A stretch of 64,000 nt of DNA from Thermoanaerobaculia bacterium (GTDB taxonomy: Bacteria > Acidobacteriota > Thermoanaerobaculia > Multivoradales > JAIOJS01): positions 1 to 64,000 of the forward strand of contig JAUIDB010000003.1 in the NCBI GenBank assembly GCA_030429235.1, written 5' to 3'. Positions 53,248 through 61,544 of the stretch are shown here, piece after piece (positions within the stretch are counted from its first letter, which is position 1; the number at the start of each line of letters is the position of its first letter). The position numbers were made by a program, and so were the translations under genes. Under the pieces are notes generated by a model. That model was not told the origin of the DNA, did not search any database, and worked only from the letters and a program-made list of their open reading frames with translations.

Positions 53248-54413
53248 GGCGTCGGGTTTTCGTCACGGGGAGGTCCCTGCTCAGCAGCCTGGGCCAGGAT
53301 CCGACCGCGGTGCTGGAGGCGATCCGCGCCGGCCAGAGCGGCATCCGGATCCACCCACCCTTCGCCGAACGCGACGGCATCGAGACACCACGCGACCTTC
53401 CGGCCGAGGTACTGCCCGAGGGCGCGCTGACCACCGGCGAGCTCGTCGACTGGGACCCGCTCCCCGATCTCGGCGAGGGGAACCTCCGTCCCCTCGATCG
53501 CACCGGCCGACTCGCCGCGGCGGCCGGTGCCCGTGCACTCGCCTCGGCTGGCTGGACCACCGACACGACCTCGACCATCGGACTGGTTCTAGGCACTCAG
53601 TACGGTGGACTGCGAACGATCTCGGAGTTCGACCGCCGAGGGATGACGGCCGGCCCTCTCTACGTCAAGCCCTTCGAGTTCGCCAACAGTGTGCTCAACG
53701 CTGCCGCCGGGCAGGCTGCGATCTGGCACCGGCTCGAAGGGAGCAATACGACGGTCTCGTCGGGTCTGACCTCCGGCATCCAGGCGGTGGGGATCGCCAC
53801 CGACCTGCTGCGATCCGGCCGAGCCCAGCGCCTGCTCGCCGGGGGCGCCGAGGAGTTCTGCTGCGAGGGCTACTGCGCCTTCGCCGCCGCCGGACTGCTG
53901 GCAGCGAGTGATGCGATGGAAGCGACACCTCCGACCGGAACCCATCTCGGAGAGGGAGCCGCCCTGCTCGCGCTGGAGGCCGCCGCCGTCCCCGCCGCTT
54001 GCTCCGGCCGCCCTCGGGCCGAGGTCGTGGGTTCCGGCGAGGCCTTCGACCCGAGCCCGGAGCGGACCCGCGACAGCGCGGCCGACAGCCTTCGCCGAGC
54101 CGTGGAACTGGCCTTGAACGAAGCCGGCGCCGCCTGGGACGAGCTGTCGGTGGTGGTCGACGGGCGCGACGGAATCCCATCGGTCGACGCTCCCCAGGAG
54201 CAGCTCTGGCGGGAGATCTCGAGCCACGCCCCCTCTGCTCTTTATGTCAGCCCGCGGCTCGCGCTGGGCGAAGCGCTGGGAGCCTCCGGAGCCCAGCAAC
54301 TCGTGCTACTCGAAGAGGCCCTGCCCGCCCTTCCTCCGCGAGCGCTGGGGCTCACCTACGCCAGCGGACTTACTGGCCACCACCACGCCCTACTCCTCCG
54401 GAGGCTCGATTGA
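53244..54413 (+). CDS. Chain-length-factor-like (KS-beta) protein
   Basis: A 389-residue condensing-enzyme homologue. Aligning with the neighbour, the active Cys is Leu175 (VSSGLTSG), the first His motif is lost, the Lys is Arg and the last His is Glu (LALGEALGAS). Such loss is typical of KS-beta/CLF partners that set chain length and stimulate starter formation. The GTG start overlaps the KS stop (GTGA at 53244-53247). It could alternatively be a decayed duplicate, but its length and intact frame argue for function. Confidence 0.87.
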   Translation: MRRRVFVTGRSLLSSLGQDPTAVLEAIRAGQSGIRIHPPFAERDGIETPRDLPAEVLPEGALTTGELVDWDPLPDLGEGNLRPLDRTGRLAAAAGARALASAGWTTDTTSTIGLVLGTQYGGLRTISEFDRRGMTAGPLYVKPFEFANSVLNAAAGQAAIWHRLEGSNTTVSSGLTSGIQAVGIATDLLRSGRAQRLLAGGAEEFCCEGYCAFAAAGLLAASDAMEATPPTGTHLGEGAALLALEAAAVPAACSGRPRAEVVGSGEAFDPSPERTRDSAADSLRRAVELALNEAGAAWDELSVVVDGRDGIPSVDAPQEQLWREISSHAPSALYVSPRLALGEALGASGAQQLVLLEEALPALPPRALGLTYASGLTGHHHALLLRRLD

Positions 54414-55609
54414 GCGACGACTCGCAGCGCCGTCCGCTCGAACTCATACCGCGCTACGCCGACCAGGGGTACCGCGACGAAGAGATTGCCGAACGTCGGC
54501 GCTGGCTGGCTGATCGGCTGGGACTGGAGTTCGAGCACATCGGCCGCGGCAGCCTGCCGGGAGAGTCTCTCCGCGGCAACATAGAGAACCCGATCGGACT
54601 GGCCCAAGTTCCGATCGGCCTGGCCGGACCGCTGGAGGTCCGCGGCGAGCACGCCACGGGGCGGTATTACGTTCCGTTGGCCACCACCGAGGGAGCCCTG
54701 GTGCGCTCCTACGAGCGCGGCATGTTGGCTCTCACTCGTTCCGGAGGGGTCACCTGTCGCCTGCTGGACGACCGCAATCGACTCTGCCCCCTCTTCGAGT
54801 GTCGCGATCTCGCAGCCGCCACCGAGCTCGCGCGAGCGCTCCCCCATCGCCAGGACGAGATCGCCGTCGCGGGAGAAGCGACCACCCGCCACGGCAAACT
54901 CCTCGCGGTCCGAGGTGAACCGCTGGGCCGCTGGGTCCTCGCCACCTTCGAATGGAGCACCGGCGACGCCCATGGCATGAACATGATCGCGCGCGCCACC
55001 GATGCCGCCTGCCAGTGGATCGTCGAGCACCTCGCCCCCTCGAGGTACCTGCTCTTCAGCGGTGCGAGCGGCGAGAAACGACCCGCCGGATCCCTACTCC
55101 TCGGGGGCAAGGGCAAGACCGTCGTCGCCGGCGCACGGGTGCCGGCGAGCGTCCTCCGAATGCACCTCCGGGTGGAGGCCGAGCAGCTGGTCGAGTTGTG
55201 GGAGAAAACCGCGCTCGGCCACCTGCGGGCGGGAAGCGTCGGCTACAACGGGCACCTAGCCAACGGCCTGACGGCCCTGTTCATCGCCACCGGACAGGAC
55301 GTCGCCAACGTCGTGAACTCCTCGGTAGGAGTCACCCAGATCGAGCGTTTCGACGGCGAGGATGTCTACGTTTCGCTCCATCTTCCGTCGCTGACCGTTG
55401 CCACCGTGGGCGGCGGAACCGGCCTCGGAACCAGCCGCGAGTGTCTCCAGATCCTCGGCTGCGAAGGTCAGGGACGAGCCGGAGCCCTAGCCGAGATCAC
55501 CGCCGCCACCCTGCTGGCCGGAGAGCTTTCGATGGCGGCGGCGATCGCCAGTGGCGAGTTCGTGGAGGCGCACGAGACCTACGGCCGCAACCGACCCACC
55601 GAGGACTGA
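54410..55609 (+). CDS. 3-hydroxy-3-methylglutaryl-CoA reductase, class I type
   Basis: A 399-residue HMG-CoA reductase catalytic domain. The four catalytic residues of class I enzymes are visible: Glu94 (PLATTEGALV), Lys223 (GEKRPAG), Asp297 (FIATGQDVAN) and His388 (FVEAHETYGRN). NADPH-binding GDAHGMNM is also present. It converts HMG-CoA to mevalonate with NADPH. The TTG start overlaps the KS-beta stop (TTGA at 54410-54413) with GGAGG before it. Other mevalonate genes are absent, so its role here may be mevalonate supply for a hybrid product or reduction of a different thioester. Soluble, with no membrane anchor. Confidence 0.92.
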   Translation: MSDDSQRRPLELIPRYADQGYRDEEIAERRRWLADRLGLEFEHIGRGSLPGESLRGNIENPIGLAQVPIGLAGPLEVRGEHATGRYYVPLATTEGALVRSYERGMLALTRSGGVTCRLLDDRNRLCPLFECRDLAAATELARALPHRQDEIAVAGEATTRHGKLLAVRGEPLGRWVLATFEWSTGDAHGMNMIARATDAACQWIVEHLAPSRYLLFSGASGEKRPAGSLLLGGKGKTVVAGARVPASVLRMHLRVEAEQLVELWEKTALGHLRAGSVGYNGHLANGLTALFIATGQDVANVVNSSVGVTQIERFDGEDVYVSLHLPSLTVATVGGGTGLGTSRECLQILGCEGQGRAGALAEITAATLLAGELSMAAAIASGEFVEAHETYGRNRPTED

Positions 55610-55613
55610 GTCG

Positions 55614-57113
55614 ATGGCTCGCCCTTTCCGCGGCCTGCGGGACCGCCCGCCGCGGGCCGAGTACGACGCAGTGGTCGTGGGAGCCGGGGTCGGTGGGCTG
55701 GTCTGCGCCAACCTGCTGGCCCGAGAGGGACTCCGGGTCCTCCTGGCCGAGCAGCACTACATGGTTGGGGGGTACTGCAGCACTTTCCGCCGCGCCGGAT
55801 GCACCTTCGACGCCTCGACCCACTTCTATCCCCTGCTCGGGAACGCCGACACCCTGACGGGACAGCTGCTCCGAGACCTCGGTGCCCGGACGGAGTGGAT
55901 CGCCATGGACCCGGTCGATACCTTCCACCTCCCGGACGGTACGCGGTTCGAGGTTCCGGCCGATCTTCCGAGCTACCGTCGCGCACTCGACGAGCGGTTT
56001 CCCCAGTCGCAGTCGCAGCTCGAGCGGTTCTTTACCGAGGCCCGCGAGGCCTATCTGCTCGGCACCCTCTACCACTTCCGCGGCCGGCGCACGCGAAAGC
56101 TCGCGGCCTACGAGGACCTGACCCTCGACCAGGTCCTGCGGCGCCACTTCGAGGACGAGCGACTCCGTCTGCTCCTCACGGCCGACGTCCCCCACTGGGG
56201 GTCTCCGCCGGACCGTACGTCGTTCGTCTTCGACTCGATGCTCCGCCTGTCGTACTTTCTCGGCAACTACTACCCCCGAGGCGGCTCGCAGGCGTTCGTC
56301 GACGACCTCGCGGCCCGCTTCGAGGAACGCAGGGGAGAGATCGCCATGAGCACCGCGGTCGAACGGATCCTGGTCCAAGAGGGACGGGTTGCAGGAGTCG
56401 TACTGCACACCACCCGCGGCCGGCAGAAGGGCCGATTCGAGGCCCGAGCCCCGATCGTCGTGAGCAACGCCGACCTCCTGCACACGCTGCGCGACCTGCT
56501 GCCTGACGCTCCCGCGGTCGAGGCCGAGCGGCGCCAACTCGCTCGCCTCCGCCCCAGCTTCCCCTGCTTTCTCACCCACATCGCCCTCCAGGGCGCGGAT
56601 CCCGACGCCCTCGAGCAGATCCAGGGCTACTACTGGCAAGAGTGGGACGCCAACCGCGTCGGACGGGGGGCCCTGCGTTTGAAAGTGTTCTGTCCCACTC
56701 ACTACGATCCCGAACTCGCTCCCCCCGACCACCAGATTCTCATTCTCCAGAAGGTGCTGGAGATCGACCCCCGCGAGTTGCGCGATCCTGCCGAGCACAA
56801 GCAGCAGATCGAGGCCTACTTGCTGGCCGAACTCGAGAAGATCCTTCCCGGGATCTCCAGCCATATCGTCACCGTACTCACCGCCTCCGCCCACACCGCG
56901 GAGCGCTTCACCCGCAACGAGCGGGGAGGCATGCTCGGGTGGGAGATGTCGCCCGACCAGCTCGGCGACCACCGGCCGTCGGGCGAGGGTCCGATCCCCG
57001 GCCTCTTCCGCGTTGGCCATTGGGTGCGGCCGGGCGGCGGCATCACCCCGGTGATCGTGTCGGCCCTGCAGGCAGCCCAAGGGATCACCAAGGGTTCGAT
57101 CCTCGAAAGCTGA
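55614..57113 (+). CDS. CrtI/RetSat-like FAD-dependent oxidoreductase
   Basis: A 499-residue flavoprotein. The dinucleotide-binding motif AVVVGAGVGGLVCANLLAREG starts near residue 20, followed by GGYCSTF. The C-terminal FAD loop is GHWVRPGGGITPVIVSALQAAQ. This is the phytoene-desaturase, carotene-isomerase and retinol-saturase superfamily. Its substrates are long conjugated or isoprenoid chains. It lies four bases behind the HMG-CoA reductase stop, so it is in the same operon. It could saturate, desaturate or isomerise a polyene made by the adjacent KS genes; this is inference. Confidence 0.9.
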   Translation: MARPFRGLRDRPPRAEYDAVVVGAGVGGLVCANLLAREGLRVLLAEQHYMVGGYCSTFRRAGCTFDASTHFYPLLGNADTLTGQLLRDLGARTEWIAMDPVDTFHLPDGTRFEVPADLPSYRRALDERFPQSQSQLERFFTEAREAYLLGTLYHFRGRRTRKLAAYEDLTLDQVLRRHFEDERLRLLLTADVPHWGSPPDRTSFVFDSMLRLSYFLGNYYPRGGSQAFVDDLAARFEERRGEIAMSTAVERILVQEGRVAGVVLHTTRGRQKGRFEARAPIVVSNADLLHTLRDLLPDAPAVEAERRQLARLRPSFPCFLTHIALQGADPDALEQIQGYYWQEWDANRVGRGALRLKVFCPTHYDPELAPPDHQILILQKVLEIDPRELRDPAEHKQQIEAYLLAELEKILPGISSHIVTVLTASAHTAERFTRNERGGMLGWEMSPDQLGDHRPSGEGPIPGLFRVGHWVRPGGGITPVIVSALQAAQGITKGSILES

Positions 57114-57156
57114 CGCCGAGCGGTCGGCGAACCTCGACAGCAGGACCCGCTGCGCC

Positions 57157-57162
57157 TAGAGT
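57157..57162 (+). promoter_or_regulatory. -10 element placed six bases before the parvulin gene
   Basis: TAGAGT, six bases, then ATG 57169, without a ribosome-binding site. A leaderless transcript is likely. Confidence 0.42.
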
Positions 57163-57168
57163 TGACCG

Positions 57169-58896
57169 ATGTCCTCTCTTCGTTCGCGCTACTGCCTTCT
57201 CACCCTTACCTCGAGCTTCTTCGGTGTCTTGCTGACGACCGCCCTCGCGGCCCAGTCCCCCGACTCAGCATCAGACCCGGCAGTGGCGACTTACTGCGCC
57301 GGTCCTCTGCGCACGACCATTTCACACAGCCAGTGGCAGGACTACGCGGCCTTTCGCGGCTGGTCTGTCACCGACCCCCACCCGGCTCAGCTCGAGGCTC
57401 TGGCGCTGCAGCTCCGGCTGGCGGCCGCAGCTCGTGATCGGACCCAGAGCGCCCAGGAGAAGTTCGCGCTCGAACAGGAGCGGATCGAGGTCCTGTCTCG
57501 CTATTATCGACAGTCCCGTCCCACGCCGGATCCGGTGTCCGAGGAGCTCGTGCAGGCGAGGCTCGAGCGACTGCGGGAAGAGCGAGGACTGCAGCGACCG
57601 ACCAGGGTCCATCTGCGCGAGATCTTCAAACGTCTACCCGAGGGAGCCGACGCCGCGACCCGCAGCGCGCTGCGTACCGCCACGGAGGAGGTCCGGGACC
57701 GGCTCCTGGCCGGCGAGGACATCTCCGAGCTGGCCCGGCTCGAGTCCGATTCCCAGACGGCCTCCAGCGGCGGTCGCCTCGGCGTGTTTCGCCCCGGAGG
57801 CCTGCCCCCCGCCCTCGAGGAGGTCGCATTCGGTCTCGACCCGGGCGAAGTCAGCCCGGTGCTCGAATCAGAGACGGGCTTTCTCATCCTCAAGGTGGAA
57901 CGGCGCGTCGAGGCGGAAACCGTCCCCGAGGCGGAGGCCCGACGACTCGTACGAGAGAAGCTCGAACGGGAGCAGGCCGAGCGGCTGGCCGAGCAGCGTC
58001 GCCAAGAGCTCCTGGCCGGCGCCCACGCCACGATCGACCCCACCGAGGCTCGCCAGCGCCAAGGGTCGGAGACCGTGCTGCGCGCCGCCGGTCGCGACCT
58101 CAGTGCCGACGAACTCGGTTGGCTAGCCCGCTCGTCCACGCCCTACACGCTCGCTCAGCTCACCGAATCTGAAGTGTCGGCACTGCTCGAGGAGCAGGCC
58201 ATGCGGGCCGAGGAGGCGAGACGTCAGGCCAGGAGTCCGAGCACCGAGGAGCTGGAGAGGCGGCTGCGCTGGAGCGAGGTACGCACCCTGGCTCGGCTCG
58301 AACTCGAACGGCGGGTACAGGGCCGCTTCACCCCCCCGACCCGAGAGGAGCTCGAGCGCTACATCGCCGAACACCCAGATCGGTTCCAGCGTCGAGAGCA
58401 CTACGACCTCAGGGTCGTGCGCATCGACGACGCGTCCCACGACGGGGACGCTGCCGCCCTGGTGGTCGACCTCGCCCGCCGACTTCGAGCCGGCGAGGTC
58501 GAACTCGAGGCGGTGGCGCGGGACCACTCCGACCACCGCTCGCGGGAGCGAGGTGGCGCTGTCGGTTGGTGGAGCCGCAAGCGGCTCGCCGCCCACGGCC
58601 CTCTCCTGCTGCGGACGGTGACGGCGCTGGCCGCCGGCCAGACCAGCGACGCGATCCGTCAGGACCGCAGCTGGTGGTTCCTCCAGCTCCTCGGCACCGA
58701 ACCGGCGCGGCCGATGACCTTCGAAGAAGCCCGCTCCCGAGCCGACCGCTTCCTCGGCAACGAGAGGGTGCGGACACTGCAGAATGCAGTCGAGGCCGAG
58801 CTCACGCAGGAACTCGGCCTCGAATTCGGTCCGGCCTCGGCCAGCGAGGAGCGGGAACTTTCCTGCCCTCAGGCCCCGCCATCGGCCGGGCCCTGA
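57169..58896 (+). CDS. Exported parvulin-type peptidyl-prolyl isomerase (two PpiC domains)
   Basis: A 575-residue exported protein. A signal peptide (CLLTLTSSFFGVLLTTALA) is followed by a helical SurA-like N-part. Parvulin domain one is near 147-250 (VHLREIFKRLPE ... GGRLGVFRPGGLPPALEEVAFGL). A second, more degenerate one lies near 405-510 (VGWWSRKRLAAHGPLL). Such proteins fold outer-membrane or secreted proteins in the periplasm. A paralogue lies at 59.9-61.5 kb on the other strand. It starts 55 bases behind the CrtI-like gene and could be part of the same unit or have its own leaderless promoter. Confidence 0.86.
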   Translation: MSSLRSRYCLLTLTSSFFGVLLTTALAAQSPDSASDPAVATYCAGPLRTTISHSQWQDYAAFRGWSVTDPHPAQLEALALQLRLAAAARDRTQSAQEKFALEQERIEVLSRYYRQSRPTPDPVSEELVQARLERLREERGLQRPTRVHLREIFKRLPEGADAATRSALRTATEEVRDRLLAGEDISELARLESDSQTASSGGRLGVFRPGGLPPALEEVAFGLDPGEVSPVLESETGFLILKVERRVEAETVPEAEARRLVREKLEREQAERLAEQRRQELLAGAHATIDPTEARQRQGSETVLRAAGRDLSADELGWLARSSTPYTLAQLTESEVSALLEEQAMRAEEARRQARSPSTEELERRLRWSEVRTLARLELERRVQGRFTPPTREELERYIAEHPDRFQRREHYDLRVVRIDDASHDGDAAALVVDLARRLRAGEVELEAVARDHSDHRSRERGGAVGWWSRKRLAAHGPLLLRTVTALAAGQTSDAIRQDRSWWFLQLLGTEPARPMTFEEARSRADRFLGNERVRTLQNAVEAELTQELGLEFGPASASEERELSCPQAPPSAGP

Positions 58897-58907
58897 AGGC
58901 TGGCCGC

Positions 58908-59717
58908 CTACTCGGCGGTGAACTCCATCAACTCGACGGGCAGGATCTGACTGCCCAGGACCCGCAACATGGCGTTCTGGCCGGCGATCGCGGCGTAGCC
59001 GGTTGCGACACCTGAATTAAAGTCCATTTGGAAGGCGTGGAACCCAAGAGGCGTCGTGGAAGTGCCGTTGTTGGCGACTCGCGAGTCGGTGACCATACCG
59101 ATCTCGTCCGAGCCGGCAAAGGTGCCCTGGTACATCCCCGCCAGGAAGGTCCTCGGAACCGTAATCGAAGCGATCCCGACCGGGGCAAAGCTGTCGGCCG
59201 GGAAGTTGGTCGCCGCACCGCGATAACCGATCGTCGCCGCGGTGGTACCCACCGGTGGGTTGAAGAAGCTGAATCCCGGGTCGAAGGGATCGTTCGTACC
59301 GGTCCCCGAATGGGCGTACATGCTGATGCCGGTGACGGTGAACATAGTCAACGTGGTGTTGGTCAATTCTGTGGCGGTGAACCGGTTGCCGACGGTCTGG
59401 TCGGTATTGCCCCCGTTGGTCGAGATCAGGTCCGCAGGCGCCCCGGTGTCGTAGCGCAGGCGGCCGATGTCGTTGATACGGGACGCGCTCGGGGTCCGCG
59501 CTACCATGCCTTCAGCTTCCTCCCGCATGGCGAACCGTACCCGCCACTCGGCACGCTGCGCCTCGCTAGCCGCCTCCCACTTGGCCACCTGGGCCTCATT
59601 CAACTGGGAAACGATCTCCGCATCCGACACCGGATCGGCACTGAAGGCTCCTCCGGCCGCTCCCAGGACCACACAGACTGCGGCGGCGACGGCCACCAAC
59701 CAACGCTTCTCGAGCAT
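58908..59717 (-). CDS. Secreted protein of unknown function with LPVELMEF tail
   Basis: A 269-residue exported protein. The signal peptide is LVAVAAAVCVVLGAAGGAFSA. A short helical region follows, then a Thr, Gly and Asn-rich beta domain (TELTNTTLTMFTVTGISMYAHSG) likely to form a jelly-roll or barrel. It ends in QILPVELMEFTAE. That LPVEL-x-F ending recurs near the C-terminus of many secreted proteins. AAGGAG precedes ATG 59717. It is convergent with the first parvulin gene and lies in front of no recognised partner. Confidence 0.72.
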   Translation of the reverse strand: MLEKRWLVAVAAAVCVVLGAAGGAFSADPVSDAEIVSQLNEAQVAKWEAASEAQRAEWRVRFAMREEAEGMVARTPSASRINDIGRLRYDTGAPADLISTNGGNTDQTVGNRFTATELTNTTLTMFTVTGISMYAHSGTGTNDPFDPGFSFFNPPVGTTAATIGYRGAATNFPADSFAPVGIASITVPRTFLAGMYQGTFAGSDEIGMVTDSRVANNGTSTTPLGFHAFQMDFNSGVATGYAAIAGQNAMLRVLGSQILPVELMEFTAE

Positions 59718-59873
59718 CTCTGACTCTCCTTCCCCGGTCGGGATCATGTCTAGCAGAACGGGCTCTCGGGCCACCCAGTCGCGAAACTCTAAAGTAGTAG
59801 GCCGACTTTACACCGGTGGATCGCACCTAGCAAGAGTGTGGCCGAATCGCCGTCTCGGTCCGATCCCGACCGG

Positions 59874-61544
59874 TCAGTCGACCAGCGCCGCGACCCGATC
59901 TGCCCGCAGTCGAAAGTCCACCGCTTCCAGAAGGTCGTCTACTGCCAGTCGGTAGAGTTCCGGGCCTCGCTGCGCCAGGTAGTCCTCCAGCACCTGTTCC
60001 CGCACGACCTCGAACGGCCGCGGTTGCGGGTCGCGGCGCTCCTCCACCCGTAGCGCGTTCACCCCCTCGATCGTGCGGAACGGAGGCGAGAGCTGGCCCG
60101 CATGCAAGGGTGCGACCAGTTCCGCCGCTCGCGGCTCCATCCGTTGGAGGACGTCGAAGCCGATCCACGAGAGCGGAACGACTCGTCCGTCGAGTTGCGC
60201 CGCGAGGTTCTCGAGATCGACCTCTACCCCCGCCGCCGCTTGCTCCAGGCGGCGAGCGGCGGCCAGCCCCTGGGTCGCGGAGTCGACCGGTACCACCAGA
60301 CGGCTCAACCGTAACCGCAGCGGCTCCGCGTAGCGGAGTTGGTGGTTCTGGTAGAAGGCCTCGAGGTCGGCCGCATCCTCGAGAGCCAGAGTCCGCATCC
60401 GATCCCAGGCCCCCTCACGAGCCGCTTCGCGACGCCTCAGTTCCTCCACCTGGGCACGAACCAAAGGCTCGTCGTCCAAACCCTCTTCGACCGCCAGGGT
60501 CGCCGCCCGATGGCGCTGCACCAGCTGCGAGACGAGTCGATGGAGGCCTTCGATACCGGGGCCCCCTTCTCGGTTCTCCTCGGCCCGCTCGATCAGGGCC
60601 GCGAGATCCAACTCGAGGTTCCCGATCCTCAGGGCCAGGGCCGCGCCGTCGCCGGCTTCGAGCAGAACGCGCAACTCGTCCGGGGTCGGTACGAAACTGT
60701 CCGCCGGGAGTTCGACCGCGGCCAGCAACTCGTCGATGGCCTCGTCGCGACGTTCGCGCTGGAGTTCCTCGGCCAGATCCCGGGCCACTTCGTCAAACTC
60801 GAAGTCCCGCGCCCGCACGATCCTCTCGACCCAGAACAGATGCCCCCCCTGAGGTGTTAGGAAGGGTTGGCTGGGTAACTCCGCTGGCAAGCCGAAGATC
60901 ACCTCTTCCAGCGAGGGCGCCAACTGTCCTCGACGGAAGGTGCCCAGCACGCCGTCCCGATGCCGACTCTCGGATTGCGAGGAAAGCCGCGCCACGCGGG
61001 TGAAACCATCCCCTGCCAGAACCCGCTCGCGCAATTGCGACAATCGGTCGCGAAGATCCGCTTCCCGCGCCTCGACCGGCAAGTTCTCGTCGGGTCGGAG
61101 AAAGATGTGGAGTACCAGGCGTTGCTCCTCCCGGTGCCAACGGTCGCGACGGCGGTCGAACAGCTCGCGCACCTCCTCTTCCGTCACCCGCGGCACCGAA
61201 GGCAGATACCGCCGCAGGTATTCGCCGGCTAGGATCTCCTCGGTTCCTTCGGCGAGAGAGCGGCGCGCTGATTCGGTGTCCAGCAGCCCTTGCGCCTCCG
61301 CCTCGCTGGCTAGGATCTCCTCGACGGCAGCCTCCCGTACCAGATCCGCGTACCAGGTACCGAAATCTCCGTCGGCGGGCCGGCGCTCTTCCGGTGGCAA
61401 ACGAAGAACCCGTTCCTCCAACTCGGCCGGGCTCGTACTGCCGGACTTCCACACCGCCAGAGCGTCCTCCGGAACGGGCGAGGAGCACCCCACCAACCAG
61501 CTGGTCGACCCGAGGAGCAGTGCGGCCGTGATGCGGTACTTCAT
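59874..61544 (-). CDS. Lipoprotein parvulin-type peptidyl-prolyl isomerase (SurA/PpiC-like)
   Basis: A 556-residue exported lipoprotein. The lipobox is LVGC (Cys20). A helical SurA-N-like part (about 55-130) precedes a parvulin domain near 140-250 (RLVLHIFLRPDENLP ... GVLGTFRRGQLAPSLEEVIFGL). A second degenerate parvulin domain is near 390-505. Its architecture matches the parvulin at 57.2-58.9 kb, so the two are probably diverged paralogues. The ATG overlaps the sulfatase-TPR stop (ATGA at 61541-61544). Confidence 0.87.
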   Translation of the reverse strand: MKYRITAALLLGSTSWLVGCSSPVPEDALAVWKSGSTSPAELEERVLRLPPEERRPADGDFGTWYADLVREAAVEEILASEAEAQGLLDTESARRSLAEGTEEILAGEYLRRYLPSVPRVTEEEVRELFDRRRDRWHREEQRLVLHIFLRPDENLPVEAREADLRDRLSQLRERVLAGDGFTRVARLSSQSESRHRDGVLGTFRRGQLAPSLEEVIFGLPAELPSQPFLTPQGGHLFWVERIVRARDFEFDEVARDLAEELQRERRDEAIDELLAAVELPADSFVPTPDELRVLLEAGDGAALALRIGNLELDLAALIERAEENREGGPGIEGLHRLVSQLVQRHRAATLAVEEGLDDEPLVRAQVEELRRREAAREGAWDRMRTLALEDAADLEAFYQNHQLRYAEPLRLRLSRLVVPVDSATQGLAAARRLEQAAAGVEVDLENLAAQLDGRVVPLSWIGFDVLQRMEPRAAELVAPLHAGQLSPPFRTIEGVNALRVEERRDPQPRPFEVVREQVLEDYLAQRGPELYRLAVDDLLEAVDFRLRADRVAALVD

